Assembly (NCBI GenBank): GCA_947475825.1
Contig: CANJMS010000019.1
Span: forward strand, 1-32,488
From: Nitrosomonadales bacterium
GTDB taxonomy: Bacteria > Pseudomonadota > Gammaproteobacteria > Burkholderiales > Gallionellaceae
DNA length: 32,488 nucleotides
Direction: 5' to 3'
Every line of letters begins with the position of its first letter. Positions within the stretch are counted from its first letter, which is position 1. The notes below the pieces were generated by a model. It had not been told where the DNA came from. It ran no database searches and worked only from the letters and a program-made list of their open reading frames with translations. Shown one piece after another: positions 31,496-32,488 of this stretch. The position numbers were made by a program, and so were the translations under genes.

Positions 31496-31945
31496 ATGCA
31501 AATAATATTGATGGAAAAAATGGTTAACCTGGGACAATTGGGTGATGTGGTACGCGTAAAAGATGGTTATGCGCGCAACTTTCTCATCCCGCAGGGCAAG
31601 GCCAAGCGTGCGACTGAAAGCAACAAGGCTGAATTTTCCGCACGTCGCGTAGAGTTGGAAGCAGCAGAAAAAGCGTGCATCGCTGAAGCTCAGGCAGAGG
31701 CTGATAAAATTAACGGCTTAACTGTGCAGATCGTACAAAAATCTGGCTTAGATGGAAAATTATTTGGTTCAGTCACAAATATCGACATCATGGCAGCCTT
31801 GGTAGCGAAGGGGTTTACCGTGGAAAAATCGCAAATTCGTATGCCGGAAGGTCACTTCAAGCAGATTGGTGATTACTCTGTCACGATTGTGCTGCATTCT
31901 GATGTACTCGCGCAAATTACTGTCTCGGTATTGGGTGAACATTAA
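31496..31945 (+). CDS. rplI: 50S ribosomal protein L9
   Basis: A 149-residue ribosomal protein: [20 protein letters not shown] then [20 protein letters not shown], the family signature, followed by the connecting helix (about 40-75) and the C-terminal domain with [17 protein letters not shown] ahead of ATG. In related genomes dnaB usually follows; here it does not (mobile remnants begin within about 150 bases). Confidence 0.98.
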   Translation: MQIILMEKMVNLGQLGDVVRVKDGYARNFLIPQGKAKRATESNKAEFSARRVELEAAEKACIAEAQAEADKINGLTVQIVQKSGLDGKLFGSVTNIDIMAALVAKGFTVEKSQIRMPEGHFKQIGDYSVTIVLHSDVLAQITVSVLGEH

Positions 31946-32372
31946 GATATAGGAAACCGCTAATGACTGATTATCTGCGCACTTGAAATGTGAAGCAGTA
32001 AAAACTTTCACGTTCCTCTCAATGCGGCCAATATTTTGGAGTAATTCTGGTCGTTTCTAGGCTGTTTTTAAGGTAACACTGTTCTTCATGTGATGGCAGG
32101 TGCAGACATCTTGTCGCGTCTAGTTAGTTGCACCAGACACATCGTTTTGCACACCGGATTTATCCCGTTTCTCTGGGGTGCGAGTGCATCCCCCCAGCGA
32201 GGTCACACTGGAGAAAATAGTGTTCGTCACCAAGGTACGTTCGGGCTTGGATCATTACGAGGGAGTGAGTGAGCCGGCGCGGGGTTCATTGTTATGCCAC
32301 GTCGAGCATCGCAGCTTATGGATTCCAGATTGCGCAACATTTATTGATCCGGCCAGATGAAGTTTGAAGTTT
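31946..32372. other. degraded region after rplI
   Basis: No intact gene. Shortly after rplI an AGGAAA site precedes an eight-codon frame ATG...TGA (31963-31986), which may be the stub of a lost gene or chance. Then comes the decayed transposase remnant at 32086-32172. Plus-strand frames at 32090-32360 look like antisense shadows of mobile DNA and match nothing I know. Confidence 0.5.
32086..32172 (-). pseudogene. second, decayed remnant of the IS5-like transposase end
   Basis: On the minus strand the bases encode NGINPVCKTMCLVQLTRRDK, then MSAPAIT and TGA. LVQLTRRD and its spacing to the stop match the remnant at 21405-21542, and the two DNA segments align through TCGCGTCT...GTTGCACCAGAC. 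Substitutions and stops upstream show it is older or more decayed. Confidence 0.6.
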
Positions 32373-32488
32373 TCATGCCGCATATTTTACGCGAGAATCT
32401 TGGAAGTATTTTTTGACACGCTCAGGTGATTTCTCCAATGTCAGCATGTTCTCGGTTGTTGCGGCTTTCAGTTTAGCCTTGGTGCGTA
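32373..32488 (-). CDS. C-terminal end of an unrecognised protein (cut by window edge)
   Basis: From the window edge the minus strand is open for 37 complete codons: RTKAKLKAATTENMLTLEKS, then PERVKKYFQDSRVKYAA and TGA. The Lys-rich, helical tail is not one I can name. Its place next to transposase debris suggests a mobile-element gene, but that is a guess from context. Confidence 0.4.
   Translation of the reverse strand, partial: RTKAKLKAATTENMLTLEKSPERVKKYFQDSRVKYAA

Noticed and set aside
32178-32360. 60-residue plus-strand frame near the window end
   Set aside because: No ribosome site or family resemblance; it lies in decayed mobile DNA.

Overview
This window is a stretch of betaproteobacterial chromosome. 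Gene order and protein style (thrS-infC-rpmI-rplT-pheS-pheT-ihfA-merR, rimP-nusA-infB-rbfA-truB-rpsO-pnp, rpsF-priB-rpsR-rplI, a czc-type metal pump) fit Nitrosomonadales, perhaps Gallionellaceae-like. That taxonomic placement is an inference from memory of families, not a search result. Most of the window is essential translation, transcription and RNA-processing machinery. The accessory parts are small and sit at seams between the conserved operons.

Layout. 1-134: the tail of an IS1595-type transposase and a candidate IS end, almost touching galU. 144-2849 (+): galU, a hypoxanthine-type phosphoribosyltransferase, an S-methyl-5'-thioinosine phosphorylase and a peptide deformylase, tightly packed. 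2850-3359: non-coding, with hairpins. 3360-4569 (-): an EAL protein whose GGDEF half is cut off, joined directly behind merR. 4571-11964 (-): merR, ihfA, pheT, pheS, rplT, rpmI, infC (apparent ATA start) and thrS. 12012-12170 (-): tRNA-Val(GAC) with its own promoter and terminator. 12359-18974 (-): czcI-czcC-czcB-czcA heavy-metal efflux operon, with a threefold 21-bp repeat between czcI and czcC. 19103-19395 (+): deletion scar of a type I restriction-modification locus (start of hsdR joined to end of hsdM). 19478-20752 (+): moeA. 20783-21251 (+): promoter, rpmB, rpmG. 21252-21593: tandem repeats and a transposase remnant. 21594-30289 (+): promoter and attenuator-like hairpin, then rimP, nusA, infB, rbfA, truB, rpsO, pnp. 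30326-31945 (+): promoter, structured leader, rpsF, priB, rpsR, rplI. 31946-32488: degraded mobile DNA, including a second remnant of the transposase seen at 21.4 kb and the end of an unrecognised minus-strand gene.

How the genes fit together. The first operon includes two consecutive purine-salvage steps: the phosphorylase would release hypoxanthine from methylthioinosine and the phosphoribosyltransferase would turn hypoxanthine into IMP. The thrS and nusA blocks supply tRNA charging, initiation factors IF2 and IF3, ribosomal proteins and ribosome assembly factors. The czc block exports divalent metals across both membranes. I found no convincing new multi-gene system. The most interesting items are the hsdR/hsdM scar, the truncated GGDEF-EAL gene behind merR, the 21-bp repeats in the czc operon, the non-canonical infC start, the IF2 G4 variant and the structured leaders of rimP and rpsF.
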